Source: Bacteroidota bacterium (lineage in GTDB: Bacteria > Bacteroidota > Bacteroidia > Chitinophagales > Chitinophagaceae). Taken from it: a stretch of 42,129 nt of DNA. The stretch is taken from contig SXWI01000124.1 in NCBI GenBank assembly GCA_005791465.1, positions 1 through 42,129 on the forward strand, in the 5' to 3' direction. The notes beneath the pieces were generated by a model that was not told where the DNA came from, made no database searches, and saw only the letters and a program-made list of their open reading frames with translations. Positions 33,586 through 42,129 of the stretch are shown here, piece by piece. Position numbers and translations under genes: made by a program. Positions within the stretch are counted from its first letter, which is position 1. Every line of letters starts with the position of its first letter.

Positions 33586-35718
33586 GTGGAAGTAAAACGC
33601 GACATATTGTGGAGAGTCTATCTCTCATTTATCGGACTAGCATTGCTCGGGGTGCTCGTGATGGGAAGGGCTTTTTACATTCAACGCATTGAGGGTGCTT
33701 ATTGGCGCAACATGAGTGACAGTCTTCATCAGCGCTTTGTAACACTTGATGCACAGCGAGGCACTATTTATAGTGAAGATGGACAATTTCTCAGCACTTC
33801 AGTTCCCACTTTCGATATCTATCTGGATCTATGTGCAGATGGTTTGCGCGAAAAAAAGGGAAAGCGATTTAGAGAAAATATTGATTCATTCACCATTGCT
33901 TTAGCTGGATTGTTTCAGGATAGAACCCCGGCTGCTTACAAAGAAGATATCGTAAAGGCATGGGAAAAGAAGTCTAGATACCATCCGCTCAAGAAGAAAT
34001 TAAGTTTTGCGCAGTATAAGTTATTCAGGGAATTACCCTTGGTTCGCTTGGGCCCCAACCGAAGTGGGGTAATTGTGGAGACTAGCAGTAAACGCTTGGT
34101 TCCTTTTGGTCTTTTAGCGGGACGGACTATTGGACTTTCCAGAGAACATATTGCCAGCGATGGTAAAGTGAAAAAACAAAACGTAGGAATTGAAAAAAGT
34201 TTTGATACAGTGCTCAGTGGGAGAGAGGGGCAGAAGTTAGTTCGTTTTGTTGCTGGTGGTGCTGCCATTCCCATTGCAGGGTATGAAACAGAACCTGAGC
34301 ATGGAAAAGATGTATATACTACTCTTGATTTACGCATGCAGGATATTACCGAAACGGCACTAATGCGAATGATGTTGCAAAGTGAATCCTTGTATGGTAC
34401 GGCAATTGTGATGGAAACGGCAACAGGTAAAATCAAAGCTATTGCCAATTTAGGCCGTCGTCCGGATGGAAGCTATTGGGAAGATGATAACTATGCCTTG
34501 CGAACCACGGAGCCCGGATCAACTATCAAATTAGCCACTTTGCTAGCTGTATTAGAGAAAGGAACAAGTAAAATTTCAGATCAAGTCGAAATTGGGAGTG
34601 CAGGAAAAGGGATGGTGGGTCCCAAACTTGTTTATGATGCAGAGCGCTCTCCCAAGCCATTTTTAAGTGTGCAGGAATGTTTTTCGCATAGCTCCAATAT
34701 TGGAATGAGCAAGTTGGCTTTGAAGGCATTTGGAAAGAAACCAACGGAGTTAAAAGATTATTTGCACCGGTTTCAGATGGATACGCGCTCTCCCATTGAC
34801 TTAAATAATGTGCCCCGTCCACGCATGGCGCCACTAAATGAAAAAGGAAGTTCATTGGGGAATATGCTGTGGATGAGTTTTGGTTATGCACTGCAAGTGA
34901 GTCCCCTTCATACGCTCACATTGTATAATGCAGTGGCCAATGAAGGGAAAATGATGAAGCCTTATTTGGTAAGCCGTATTCAACAAGGAGGAATCATATT
35001 TAGAGAATATACGCCTGCTGTATTAGAAAGTCAACTTTGTCGTCCTGATGTGATTGCTGCAGCCAGAGCTTCTATGGAGTCTGTGGTTACCGAGGGAACT
35101 GCAAGACGTGCTTTTGAGGGAATGCCTTTTGCCGTTGCTGGTAAAACTGGTACGGCCTTAGTTGCAGATGGTCCAATTAAGTATGGCGATCGAGTTTATC
35201 AAGCCTCTTTTGTTGGTTATTTCCCTGCAGAACGTCCTCAATACTCTTGTATCGTAGTTGTTCGTACTAAACCTTTTGCTGCTTCTCACTTTGGCGGCAC
35301 TGTTGCTGCACCTGTGTTTCGTGAAATTGCTTTAAAAACCTATGCGCTTTACGTAGAACGCAAGGATGCTTCTGCGTTTGTTGCAAAGCGGGATAGTTCC
35401 GTGTATTACTATGCAGGGTATGCGCCTGATATTCAAAAAATTTATCGTGCGCTTTCAATGGGATTTGCTGATTCTATGCAACATCAAGATTGGGGAAGGG
35501 CCTATGCAGAGAATGGAAAGTCTGTATTAAAAGCACAACCAATACGGAGTAAGGTGATGCCAAACGTGAAAGGCATGGCCTTGCGAGACGCTTTGTTTTT
35601 ACTGGAGAATATGGGAGTGCGTGTAGCAGTTAAAGGAAAAGGAAGAATAATAACGCAGTCAATACCGCCGGGGACCGCATTAGACAGGCCTTTGCAGGTA
35701 GTGCTGGAGTTAAGTTGA
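33586..35718 (+). CDS. ftsI: Septal transpeptidase FtsI (penicillin-binding protein) with PASTA domain
   Basis: A 710-residue class B penicillin-binding protein that cross-links septal peptidoglycan. There is one N-terminal transmembrane anchor (about 9-29) and a dimerisation region containing RGTIYSEDGQ. The transpeptidase domain carries S312-x-x-K315 (EPGSTIKLA), S369-S-N371 and K520-T-G-T. About 60 C-terminal residues (from VMPNVKGMALRDAL to LQVVLELS) form one PASTA domain. The start is GTG at 33586, five bases after the ftsL-like gene. FtsW, its glycosyltransferase partner, is encoded downstream in the same cluster. Confidence 0.95.
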   Translation: MEVKRDILWRVYLSFIGLALLGVLVMGRAFYIQRIEGAYWRNMSDSLHQRFVTLDAQRGTIYSEDGQFLSTSVPTFDIYLDLCADGLREKKGKRFRENIDSFTIALAGLFQDRTPAAYKEDIVKAWEKKSRYHPLKKKLSFAQYKLFRELPLVRLGPNRSGVIVETSSKRLVPFGLLAGRTIGLSREHIASDGKVKKQNVGIEKSFDTVLSGREGQKLVRFVAGGAAIPIAGYETEPEHGKDVYTTLDLRMQDITETALMRMMLQSESLYGTAIVMETATGKIKAIANLGRRPDGSYWEDDNYALRTTEPGSTIKLATLLAVLEKGTSKISDQVEIGSAGKGMVGPKLVYDAERSPKPFLSVQECFSHSSNIGMSKLALKAFGKKPTELKDYLHRFQMDTRSPIDLNNVPRPRMAPLNEKGSSLGNMLWMSFGYALQVSPLHTLTLYNAVANEGKMMKPYLVSRIQQGGIIFREYTPAVLESQLCRPDVIAAARASMESVVTEGTARRAFEGMPFAVAGKTGTALVADGPIKYGDRVYQASFVGYFPAERPQYSCIVVVRTKPFAASHFGGTVAAPVFREIALKTYALYVERKDASAFVAKRDSSVYYYAGYAPDIQKIYRALSMGFADSMQHQDWGRAYAENGKSVLKAQPIRSKVMPNVKGMALRDALFLLENMGVRVAVKGKGRIITQSIPPGTALDRPLQVVLELS

Positions 35719-35731
35719 AAGAAAAATTGAA

Positions 35732-37192
35732 ATGAAGCTGAGTGAATTGTTGCAGGGAATCGGCACTATAGCAGTGCAAGGGTCGGTGGATATAACTATC
35801 CAGTCGATTACTACCGATTCGCGGCAAGTGAAAGAGGGGACATTGTTCATTGCAGTGCGAGGGACACGGCAAGATGGACATACGTTCATTGAAAAAGCAG
35901 TGCAGGCGGGTGCAATAGCAATACTGTGTGAAGAGAAACCCACTCATGTAGCCAAGGTGGCTTGGGTGCAGGTTGAAAACACCACAGTGCTTGCTGGAAA
36001 GTTAGCCGCCCGTTTTTTCGGAGATCCCAGCTCTCTCATGAAAGTGATAGGAGTAACGGGTACCAATGGAAAAACAACGATAGCAACCTTGCTATACAAG
36101 CTCTTTACAAGTCGGGGATATACCTGTGGTTTGATCAGCACAGTTGAGAATAGGATTGGTGAAATTAGTAGGCCTTCTACGCACACCACTCCTGATCCAA
36201 TTGCCTTGCAGTCATTGCTAAGTCAAATGAAACAAGCGGGGTGTACACATGTATTCATGGAAGTTAGCTCTCATGCCATTCATCAGCAGCGTATTGCTGG
36301 TTTGGAGTTTGCAGGAGGAGTATTTAGCAATATCACCCATGATCATTTGGATTACCACCAGACGTTTGAGGCCTACTTGGAAGTCAAGAAGTCTTTTTTT
36401 GATCAGCTAGGCGCTCATGCTTTTGCAGTGAGTAACGCAGATGATAAGCGGGGTAAGGTGATGCTTCAAAATACAGCGGCCAGAAAAATCTATTATGCGC
36501 TCAAAACAATGGCCGACCACAAGGGCAAGATACTGGAGAATACATTAACCGGTTTGCAGTTGGATATAGATGATGTGCAAGTGCATTTTCGGTTAATCGG
36601 CAGTTTCAATGCTTATAATTTATTGGCTGTTTATGCTGCAGCACGTGCACTTGGCTTGGATAAAACAACTGCATTAACTGCGCTGAGTGAATTGACAGGT
36701 GCGCCAGGACGGTTTGAGTGTATTGTTTCACCTCATGAAAATGTAATGGTGATTGTAGATTATGCACATACGCCGGATGCCTTACTGAATGTGTTAAGTA
36801 CAATCAAGCAATTCAGAAAACCGAGTCAGCAAATCACTACCGTTACGGGTTGCGGAGGAGATCGAGATAAAACTAAGCGTCCATTAATGGCAGCGGTAGT
36901 ATGTGCGCACAGTGATCGTGTGATTTTTACAAGCGATAATCCACGCAGTGAGGATCCTGCTGCCATTGTGTTGGATATGGAGCAGGGAATTCCTGCAGCA
37001 GATCGAAAAAAGTATATCCCCATTTTGAATAGAGAAGAAGCGATCAAAACTGCTTTGGTTCTATCGCAAGCCCAGGATATTATTCTGGTTGCGGGAAAAG
37101 GGCATGAGACGTATCAAGAGGTAAAGGGGATCAGAGAACATTTTGATGATCGGGAAACTGTTCGAAACTGGATTAATAAACTGAGTAAGTAA
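35732..37192 (+). CDS. murE: UDP-MurNAc-tripeptide synthetase MurE, meso-diaminopimelate type
   Basis: MurE adds the third stem-peptide residue to UDP-MurNAc-Ala-Glu. The 486-residue protein has the Mur ligase ATP loop GTNGKTT (residues 110-116), FMEVSSHAI, the [12 protein letters not shown] segment and [10 protein letters not shown]. The substrate loop DNPR (D402-R405, followed by SEDP) is the signature of enzymes that use meso-diaminopimelate rather than lysine. It starts 13 bases after ftsI. murF is not next to it; mraY follows directly. Confidence 0.97.
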   Translation: MKLSELLQGIGTIAVQGSVDITIQSITTDSRQVKEGTLFIAVRGTRQDGHTFIEKAVQAGAIAILCEEKPTHVAKVAWVQVENTTVLAGKLAARFFGDPSSLMKVIGVTGTNGKTTIATLLYKLFTSRGYTCGLISTVENRIGEISRPSTHTTPDPIALQSLLSQMKQAGCTHVFMEVSSHAIHQQRIAGLEFAGGVFSNITHDHLDYHQTFEAYLEVKKSFFDQLGAHAFAVSNADDKRGKVMLQNTAARKIYYALKTMADHKGKILENTLTGLQLDIDDVQVHFRLIGSFNAYNLLAVYAAARALGLDKTTALTALSELTGAPGRFECIVSPHENVMVIVDYAHTPDALLNVLSTIKQFRKPSQQITTVTGCGGDRDKTKRPLMAAVVCAHSDRVIFTSDNPRSEDPAAIVLDMEQGIPAADRKKYIPILNREEAIKTALVLSQAQDIILVAGKGHETYQEVKGIREHFDDRETVRNWINKLSK

Positions 37193-37203
37193 AAGAAGCA
37201 AAA

Positions 37204-38481
37204 ATGCTATACCATTTGTTTGATTGGCTGAATGAAGAAGGAATACGGTTTCCCGGAAGTCGTGTCTTCGACTTCATCACTTTTCGAACCGCACTAGCCA
37301 TTTTGCTTTCCCTTTTTATTACGCTTGTCTATGGAAAGAAGTTGATCCTTTTTTTACAAAAACACCAAATTGGAGAAAGTATTCGCGAGGAAGGATTAGC
37401 GGGTCAAGCTAGTAAGAAGGGCACTCCCACGATGGGCGGTATTATTATCATTCTGGCTATTTTAATCCCCACTCTTCTCTTAGCTGATTTAACCAAAGTG
37501 TATGTGCAATTAATGATTGTCAGTACAATCTGGATGGGTATTATAGGATTTATTGACGATTATTTAAAACTGCGAAGTAAGCGTCTTGCACTCGAAAAGG
37601 GAGAAGATTATAAAAAGTCGAATGCCGATGGTTTAGCAGGATGGTTTAAGATTCTTGGTCAAGTTGGTTTAGGATTGACAGTAGGAGCTACCCTGTATTT
37701 TAATACGGAAACCGTTATATGGAGAGAGTATCGTGGTAAAAATCCAGCGGCGGATTCCACTGTATTTGCAAAGACATTCAATGGAAAGACACATTATTAT
37801 GTTGAAACAAAAACTCCAATTACTACCATTCCTTTTGTAAAGAATCATGAGTTTAATTATGCTAAACTCTTACCTGCTTCCTGGAGAGCGTATACCTGGT
37901 TACTCTATATTTTGATTGTAATTTTTATAATCACTGCTGTTTCCAATGGCGCCAACCTTACGGATGGATTAGATGGTCTTGCAACCGGTACAGCTGCGCT
38001 TATTGGTGTCTTGCTGGGAATCTTTGCTTATGCCAGTGGCAACCTGGTATTTGCTGATTACCTGAACATCATGTATATCCCGAACCTTGGTGAGCTTTCG
38101 GTCTATATCGCTGCCATGATTGGGGCTTGTGTCGGGTTTTTATGGTACAATTCATTTCCTGCACAATTGTTTATGGGCGACACGGGAAGCTTGATGCTGG
38201 GGGGAGTCATTGCATCTCTATCAATTATTGTTCACAAGGAGTTATTGATTCCAATTTTTTGTGGCGTATTTCTGGTAGAGTCATTGAGCGTTATTCTGCA
38301 GGTAGGTTATTTCAAGTATACCAAACGCAAATACGGAGAAGGAAAACGCATTTTTCTTAAAGCGCCGCTACATCACCATTATCAGGTACAGGGTTTTCAT
38401 GAAGTGAAAATTGTAACTCGATTTTGGATTGTCACTGTATTGCTAGTGGTATTGAGTATAGTAACATTAAAGTTGCGATGA
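37204..38481 (+). CDS. mraY: Phospho-MurNAc-pentapeptide transferase MraY
   Basis: MraY makes lipid I by transferring phospho-MurNAc-pentapeptide to undecaprenyl phosphate in the inner membrane. The 425-residue polytopic protein has [11 protein letters not shown], the acidic [20 protein letters not shown], and the C-terminal APLHHHYQ. It is about 65 residues longer than the E. coli enzyme because of an insertion around residues 165-225, between membrane segments, with [13 protein letters not shown] and [12 protein letters not shown]. Such an insertion is usual in Bacteroidota. Its TGA stop overlaps the murD start (ATGA). Confidence 0.97.
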   Translation: MLYHLFDWLNEEGIRFPGSRVFDFITFRTALAILLSLFITLVYGKKLILFLQKHQIGESIREEGLAGQASKKGTPTMGGIIIILAILIPTLLLADLTKVYVQLMIVSTIWMGIIGFIDDYLKLRSKRLALEKGEDYKKSNADGLAGWFKILGQVGLGLTVGATLYFNTETVIWREYRGKNPAADSTVFAKTFNGKTHYYVETKTPITTIPFVKNHEFNYAKLLPASWRAYTWLLYILIVIFIITAVSNGANLTDGLDGLATGTAALIGVLLGIFAYASGNLVFADYLNIMYIPNLGELSVYIAAMIGACVGFLWYNSFPAQLFMGDTGSLMLGGVIASLSIIVHKELLIPIFCGVFLVESLSVILQVGYFKYTKRKYGEGKRIFLKAPLHHHYQVQGFHEVKIVTRFWIVTVLLVVLSIVTLKLR

Positions 38482-39812
38482 AACTGGTCATAGTAGGTGG
38501 AGGAGAAAGTGGGGTCGGTGCGGCCTTGTTGGCAAAGAGAGAGGGATATGAAGTGTTTTTGTCGGACGGAAGTTCTTTGAAGGAAAACTATCGTAAGGAA
38601 CTCAAGGAAGCGGAAATTCCTTTTGAAGAGGGAGCGCATACGCTGGATAGAATTTTAACTGCGGATGAAGTAGTTAAAAGTCCTGGTATACCAGAGAAAG
38701 CAGCGGTGATGAAAGCAATCCGTGCAAAAGGAATTCCTGTGATCAGTGAAGTGGAGCTTGCCTATCGGCATAAAGGGGAGAGTCGCATTGTGGCTATCAC
38801 CGGTAGCAATGGAAAAACTACAACTACTTCATTGGTCTACCAATTGTGTAAGCATGGCGGTCTTGACGTGGCATTGGTTGGGAACATTGGTTACTCTTTT
38901 GCCAGACAAGTTGCTGTAGACCCGCGTCCGCTCTATGTGTTGGAGGTAAGTAGCTTTCAGTTGGATGATGTACAAACATTCAGACCCAACATTGCCATAC
39001 TGACCAATATCACGGAAGATCACCTGGATCGTTACGAATATGTTTTTCTCAATTATATAAAAAGCAAGTTTCGGATAACAAGCAATCAGAAGCCCGAGGA
39101 TTATTTTATCTATTGTGCAGATGATGCAGTTACCGAGCAGCATATTAAAAATTTTTCAATTCAATCAACACAACTGCCCATTAGCATGAAAAGAGAAGTA
39201 CCAAACGGAGGGTTTATTAAGGATGGAGACATGTACGTGCGTACAGGTAATGAAGTGATGTCAATGAGTGTCTTTGATTTTGCACTGAAGGGCAAGCATA
39301 ATCAGTACAACACGATGGCAGCATGTGTAGCGGCCGCTACATTAACCATTCGGAAAGACAAGATCCGTGATGCCGTTCAAAATTTTGAGCAACTCGAGCA
39401 TCGAATGGAGTATGTGGCAACAGTGCGTGGTGTTGAATTTATCAATGATAGCAAAGCCACTAATATCAATTCAACTTGGTATGCATTGGAGAGTATGACA
39501 CGCCCTACGGTTTTGATTTTAGGAGGAGTTGATAAAGGAAATGATTATTCATTATTGCTGGAGGGGGTAAAGGAAAAAGTGAAAGCTATTATTTGTCTGG
39601 GTATGGACACTCAAAAGATTCATGAGGCATTTGAAGGTATTGTGCCTACTGTAGTAAACACACAGGATGCAACAGAGGCAGTACAACTGGCATTTCGGTT
39701 GGCTACAAAAGGAGATACGGTCTTGTTGAGTCCTGCGTGTGCCAGTTTTGATTTGTTCAAAAATTATGAGGATCGTGGTCAACAATTTAAAAATGCTGTA
39801 CGCGATTTATAA
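38478..39812 (+). CDS. murD: UDP-MurNAc-L-alanine:D-glutamate ligase MurD
   Basis: MurD adds D-glutamate to UDP-MurNAc-L-Ala. From the ATG at 38478 the protein has 444 residues. It starts [19 protein letters not shown] and has the ATP loop GSNGKTTT near residue 110, [20 protein letters not shown], and the C-terminal ligase segments NDSKATN and [17 protein letters not shown]. The frame is open 18 codons upstream inside mraY, but the ATGA overlap and the Rossmann-like N-terminus fix the start. ftsW begins two bases after the stop. Confidence 0.97.
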   Translation: MKLVIVGGGESGVGAALLAKREGYEVFLSDGSSLKENYRKELKEAEIPFEEGAHTLDRILTADEVVKSPGIPEKAAVMKAIRAKGIPVISEVELAYRHKGESRIVAITGSNGKTTTTSLVYQLCKHGGLDVALVGNIGYSFARQVAVDPRPLYVLEVSSFQLDDVQTFRPNIAILTNITEDHLDRYEYVFLNYIKSKFRITSNQKPEDYFIYCADDAVTEQHIKNFSIQSTQLPISMKREVPNGGFIKDGDMYVRTGNEVMSMSVFDFALKGKHNQYNTMAACVAAATLTIRKDKIRDAVQNFEQLEHRMEYVATVRGVEFINDSKATNINSTWYALESMTRPTVLILGGVDKGNDYSLLLEGVKEKVKAIICLGMDTQKIHEAFEGIVPTVVNTQDATEAVQLAFRLATKGDTVLLSPACASFDLFKNYEDRGQQFKNAVRDL

Positions 39813-39814
39813 GA

Positions 39815-41095
39815 ATGGAAACGACTAAAGACATACGATTTGGCGAATTAAGAAACAGTTTCACAACCGACCGTTTATTACAAAAAACGCGGGGAGATAA
39901 AGTGATCTGGGCGCTGGTTGTTGTACTAACACTGGTTTCTCTTTTGGCTGTTTATAGTGCAACGGGATCACTAGCCTATAAATTTTACAAAGGGAATACG
40001 GAGGTGTATCTGTTCAAGCAAGTTGCTTTTATTCTGGGCGGTTTACTTGTTATATATTTTGCGCACCTGGTCAATTATACATTTTATTCCAAGGCAGCTC
40101 GAATTGTATTTCTACTTTCCATCCCGCTCTTAATCTATACTTTATTTTTTGGCGTGAAGATGAATGAGGGAAGTCGGTGGATTCGGTTGCCGTTGATCAA
40201 TATGACGGTACAAACATCTGATTTTGCCAAACTAGCACTTTTTATGTATCTGGCTCGTCTGTTGAGTAAGCGACAGGAAATGATCAAGGATTTTCGGCAA
40301 GGCTATCTCATGGTTATTTGGCCCGTTGCAGTAACCTGTTTATTAATTGCACCTGCTAATTTGTCTACGGCCTTATTGTTAGGTGCTAGTTGTTTGTTAC
40401 TATTATTCATTGGAAGAGCTAATACAAAGCATCTTTTGTTGACCATCGGTTTGGCAATGATACCCATCCTGATGCTGATTGGAGCGGCTGTCTATCAACA
40501 TCAGCAGAGTGAGCCGGAGGAGATTGTGACACCAGTTAAAAAAGAGGAAGGTGCTTTAACCCGAAGAGTGGATACCTGGATTAACCGTGTAGAGAGTTTT
40601 ATATATGGAAGTGATGATATTAATACAGACGCTTACCAGGTCAATCAGGCAAAAATTGCAGTTTCCAAGGGGGGCTTATTGGGGGTAGGGCCTGGAAATA
40701 GTACTACAAGAGATTTTTTGCCACAAGCTTATAATGACTTTATATATGCAATTATCATTGAAGAGTATGGTTTAGTAGGTGGGGCATTTATGGTATTTAT
40801 TTATTTAGTGTTTTTATACCGTTGTATTCGCATTTTCAAGCGATGTCCTTTTGCGTTCGGCGCTTTTCTAGCACTTGGTTTAAGTTTTACATTGGTTATT
40901 CAAGCGCTTGCTAATATGGCAGTAACGGTCAATCTTTTCCCCGTTACTGGTGTAACACTTCCATTGGTGAGTATGGGGGGCAGTAGTTTCATTTTTACCT
41001 GTTTGGCAATTGGCATCATATTAAGTGTAGCACGAAATGTGGAGCAGTTAGAAGGAAAAAACAAAGAGGAGCAAACTAATATAGCTGTTGAATGA
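39815..41095 (+). CDS. ftsW: Peptidoglycan glycosyltransferase FtsW
   Basis: A SEDS-family integral membrane polymerase that builds septal glycan strands with FtsI. The 426-residue protein has about ten hydrophobic segments. Family motifs include MNEGSRWIRLP, FAKLALFMYLARLLS, the conserved QAKIAVSKGGLLGVGPGNS after the large periplasmic loop, LPQAYNDFIYAIIIEE, and PVTGVTLPLVSMGGSS near the C-terminus. Its stop overlaps the murG start (ATGA, 41092-41095). Confidence 0.96.
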   Translation: METTKDIRFGELRNSFTTDRLLQKTRGDKVIWALVVVLTLVSLLAVYSATGSLAYKFYKGNTEVYLFKQVAFILGGLLVIYFAHLVNYTFYSKAARIVFLLSIPLLIYTLFFGVKMNEGSRWIRLPLINMTVQTSDFAKLALFMYLARLLSKRQEMIKDFRQGYLMVIWPVAVTCLLIAPANLSTALLLGASCLLLLFIGRANTKHLLLTIGLAMIPILMLIGAAVYQHQQSEPEEIVTPVKKEEGALTRRVDTWINRVESFIYGSDDINTDAYQVNQAKIAVSKGGLLGVGPGNSTTRDFLPQAYNDFIYAIIIEEYGLVGGAFMVFIYLVFLYRCIRIFKRCPFAFGAFLALGLSFTLVIQALANMAVTVNLFPVTGVTLPLVSMGGSSFIFTCLAIGIILSVARNVEQLEGKNKEEQTNIAVE

Positions 41096-42129
41096 GTAGA
41101 AGAATGATCATAGCAGGAGGAGGAACCGGGGGACATATTTTCCCGGCATTGGCTATTGCTGGTGCCCTAAATCGTGCGGATGAAACACTCGAGTTGCTCT
41201 TTGTGGGGGCTAAAGGAAAAATGGAAATGGAAAAAGTTCCTCAGGCAGGGTATACTATTGTTGGATTAGATATAGCAGGTTTTAACAGAAGCTCTTTGAT
41301 AAAAAATATTGGATTGCCTTGGAAATTATTAAAGAGTTTTTGGCAAGTCCGGCAAGTGTTTAAGCAATTTCGTCCGCATGCTGTTTTAGGAGTAGGAGGG
41401 TACTCCAGTTTTCCGGTGGTGCGTTATGCGCAGGCCCTTGGTATTCCTAATTTTTTACATGAGGCAAACTCTTATGCTGGTCGATCTAATCAGCTTTTGG
41501 CAAAAAAAGCTACCCAAGTTTTTGCTGGTGTAAGAGGCTTAGAGAAATTTTTCCCTTCAGCCAATTTGTGTTTTACTGGTAATCCAGTTCGTACTTCCAT
41601 CGTTCATGCTGCAGTAACTGCGGAAGCCGGTCGTTCACATTTTGGATTGAATCCTCATAGTACAACCTTGTTGATTATGGGAGGAAGCTTAGGTGCACGT
41701 TCAATCAATAAGGCAGTTGAATCGGGAATTAGTCAATTGGTGGAGGCTGGAATTCAAGTCATATGGCAAACTGGAAAGAATGAGGAAGGGCGTTTGTTGC
41801 AATTGATGAAGCGCTATAAGGGAGTTTGGGTTGGACCTTTTATCCAACAAATGGAGTTTGCATATGCCGCTGCTGATTTAGTAGTAGCCAGAGCAGGGGC
41901 ACTAACTGTTGCAGAGCTAGCTGTTGTTGCAAAACCCGTGGTCTTTGTTCCTTTTCCATTGGCTGCAGAAGATCATCAAACTGCAAACGCAAAGCAATTG
42001 GTTAACCAACAAGCTGCTCTATTGGTACCTGATTCTGAGGCACAACAAAAATTAATACCAGTTGTGCTTGACTTAATTAAGGATTCAGCTCAGTTGCAGC
42101 ATATGCACGAACAATTGAAACCACTTGGA
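41092..42129 (+). CDS. murG: UDP-GlcNAc transferase MurG (3' truncated by window end)
   Basis: MurG converts lipid I to lipid II on the inner face of the membrane. The frame is open from the ATG at 41092 to the last base, giving 346 codons with no stop, so only the last 15-25 residues are missing. The start reads MSRRMIIAGGGTGGHIFPALAIA, the glycine-rich lipid-substrate loop. GVGGYSSFPVV, NFLHEANSYAGRSN, GGSLGARSIN, RAGALTVAEL and the FVPFPLAAEDHQTANA region complete the GT-B fold. The ATGA overlap with ftsW fixes the start. Confidence 0.97.
   Translation, partial: MSRRMIIAGGGTGGHIFPALAIAGALNRADETLELLFVGAKGKMEMEKVPQAGYTIVGLDIAGFNRSSLIKNIGLPWKLLKSFWQVRQVFKQFRPHAVLGVGGYSSFPVVRYAQALGIPNFLHEANSYAGRSNQLLAKKATQVFAGVRGLEKFFPSANLCFTGNPVRTSIVHAAVTAEAGRSHFGLNPHSTTLLIMGGSLGARSINKAVESGISQLVEAGIQVIWQTGKNEEGRLLQLMKRYKGVWVGPFIQQMEFAYAAADLVVARAGALTVAELAVVAKPVVFVPFPLAAEDHQTANAKQLVNQQAALLVPDSEAQQKLIPVVLDLIKDSAQLQHMHEQLKPLG

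Noticed and set aside
33936-34448. 170-codon open frame antisense to ftsI
   Set aside because: It lies wholly inside a well-supported essential gene, has no recognisable domain, and reflects the codon composition of the opposite strand.

Overview
The window reads as chromosomal DNA from a member of the Bacteroidota, most likely near Chitinophagaceae or another Sphingobacteriia-type lineage. Supporting signs are a type IX secretion (T9SS) gene of the PorT family, a T9SS C-terminal sorting domain on an exported protein, a TonB receptor with an N-terminal carboxypeptidase-regulatory-like domain, a short F1 epsilon subunit, promoters of the Bacteroidota TTG / TAnnTTTG type, and almost no Shine-Dalgarno sequences. 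Coding density is very high. I saw no tRNA, rRNA, CRISPR array, insertion sequence or prophage, and no gene-free stretch longer than 300 bases.

Layout. Positions 1-5017 (+) hold the tail of a Nif3-like gene, a coiled-coil zinc-ribbon protein, recN, dnaB and rsmE. pyrD (-) follows and is divergent from a thiolase (+). Positions 7432-10703 (+) encode a DUF1800/DUF1501 pair, the second with a Tat-like N-terminus and a T9SS tail. A c-type cytochrome lipoprotein (-) faces it, and a TonB-dependent receptor (+) diverges from that lipoprotein over a pair of Fur-type 7-1-7 operators. Positions 13792-18758 (-) carry ubiE/menG, porT, comM/yifB and an ABC exporter. engB (+) is followed by a YkuK-like protein and a CoA-binding protein (-), then an exported phosphoesterase/beta-propeller fusion (+). 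Positions 22324-26980 (-) carry a GNAT-like protein, dnaX and a 2-oxoacid dehydrogenase E2. atpD-atpC (+) and a lone sensor kinase (+) follow, then queA (-). From 31849 to the end runs a dcw cluster: mraZ, rsmH, an ftsL-like gene, ftsI, murE, mraY, murD, ftsW and a truncated murG.

How the genes work together. The dcw block makes and polymerises the lipid-linked peptidoglycan precursor at the septum. recN, dnaB and dnaX serve replication and repair, while engB, rsmE, rsmH and queA serve ribosome and tRNA maturation. ubiE/menG, pyrD, the E2 enzyme and atpDC belong to menaquinone-linked respiration and central metabolism. porT and the sorting-tailed DUF1501 protein are machinery and cargo of T9SS.

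The observations most worth a second look are: (i) an 11-A tract in dnaX after the clamp-loader domains, where either shifted frame stops within three codons, predicting a programmed gamma-like product; (ii) duplicated Fur-family-type operators embedding the TonB receptor promoter; (iii) perfect DnaA boxes in front of dnaB and of the dcw cluster; (iv) -7 boxes lying 3-8 bases from start codons, suggesting leaderless mRNAs; (v) all six convergent gene pairs packed within 9 bases, four through the same interlocked-stop tetramer; and (vi) a cluster of homopolymers in the comM linker.
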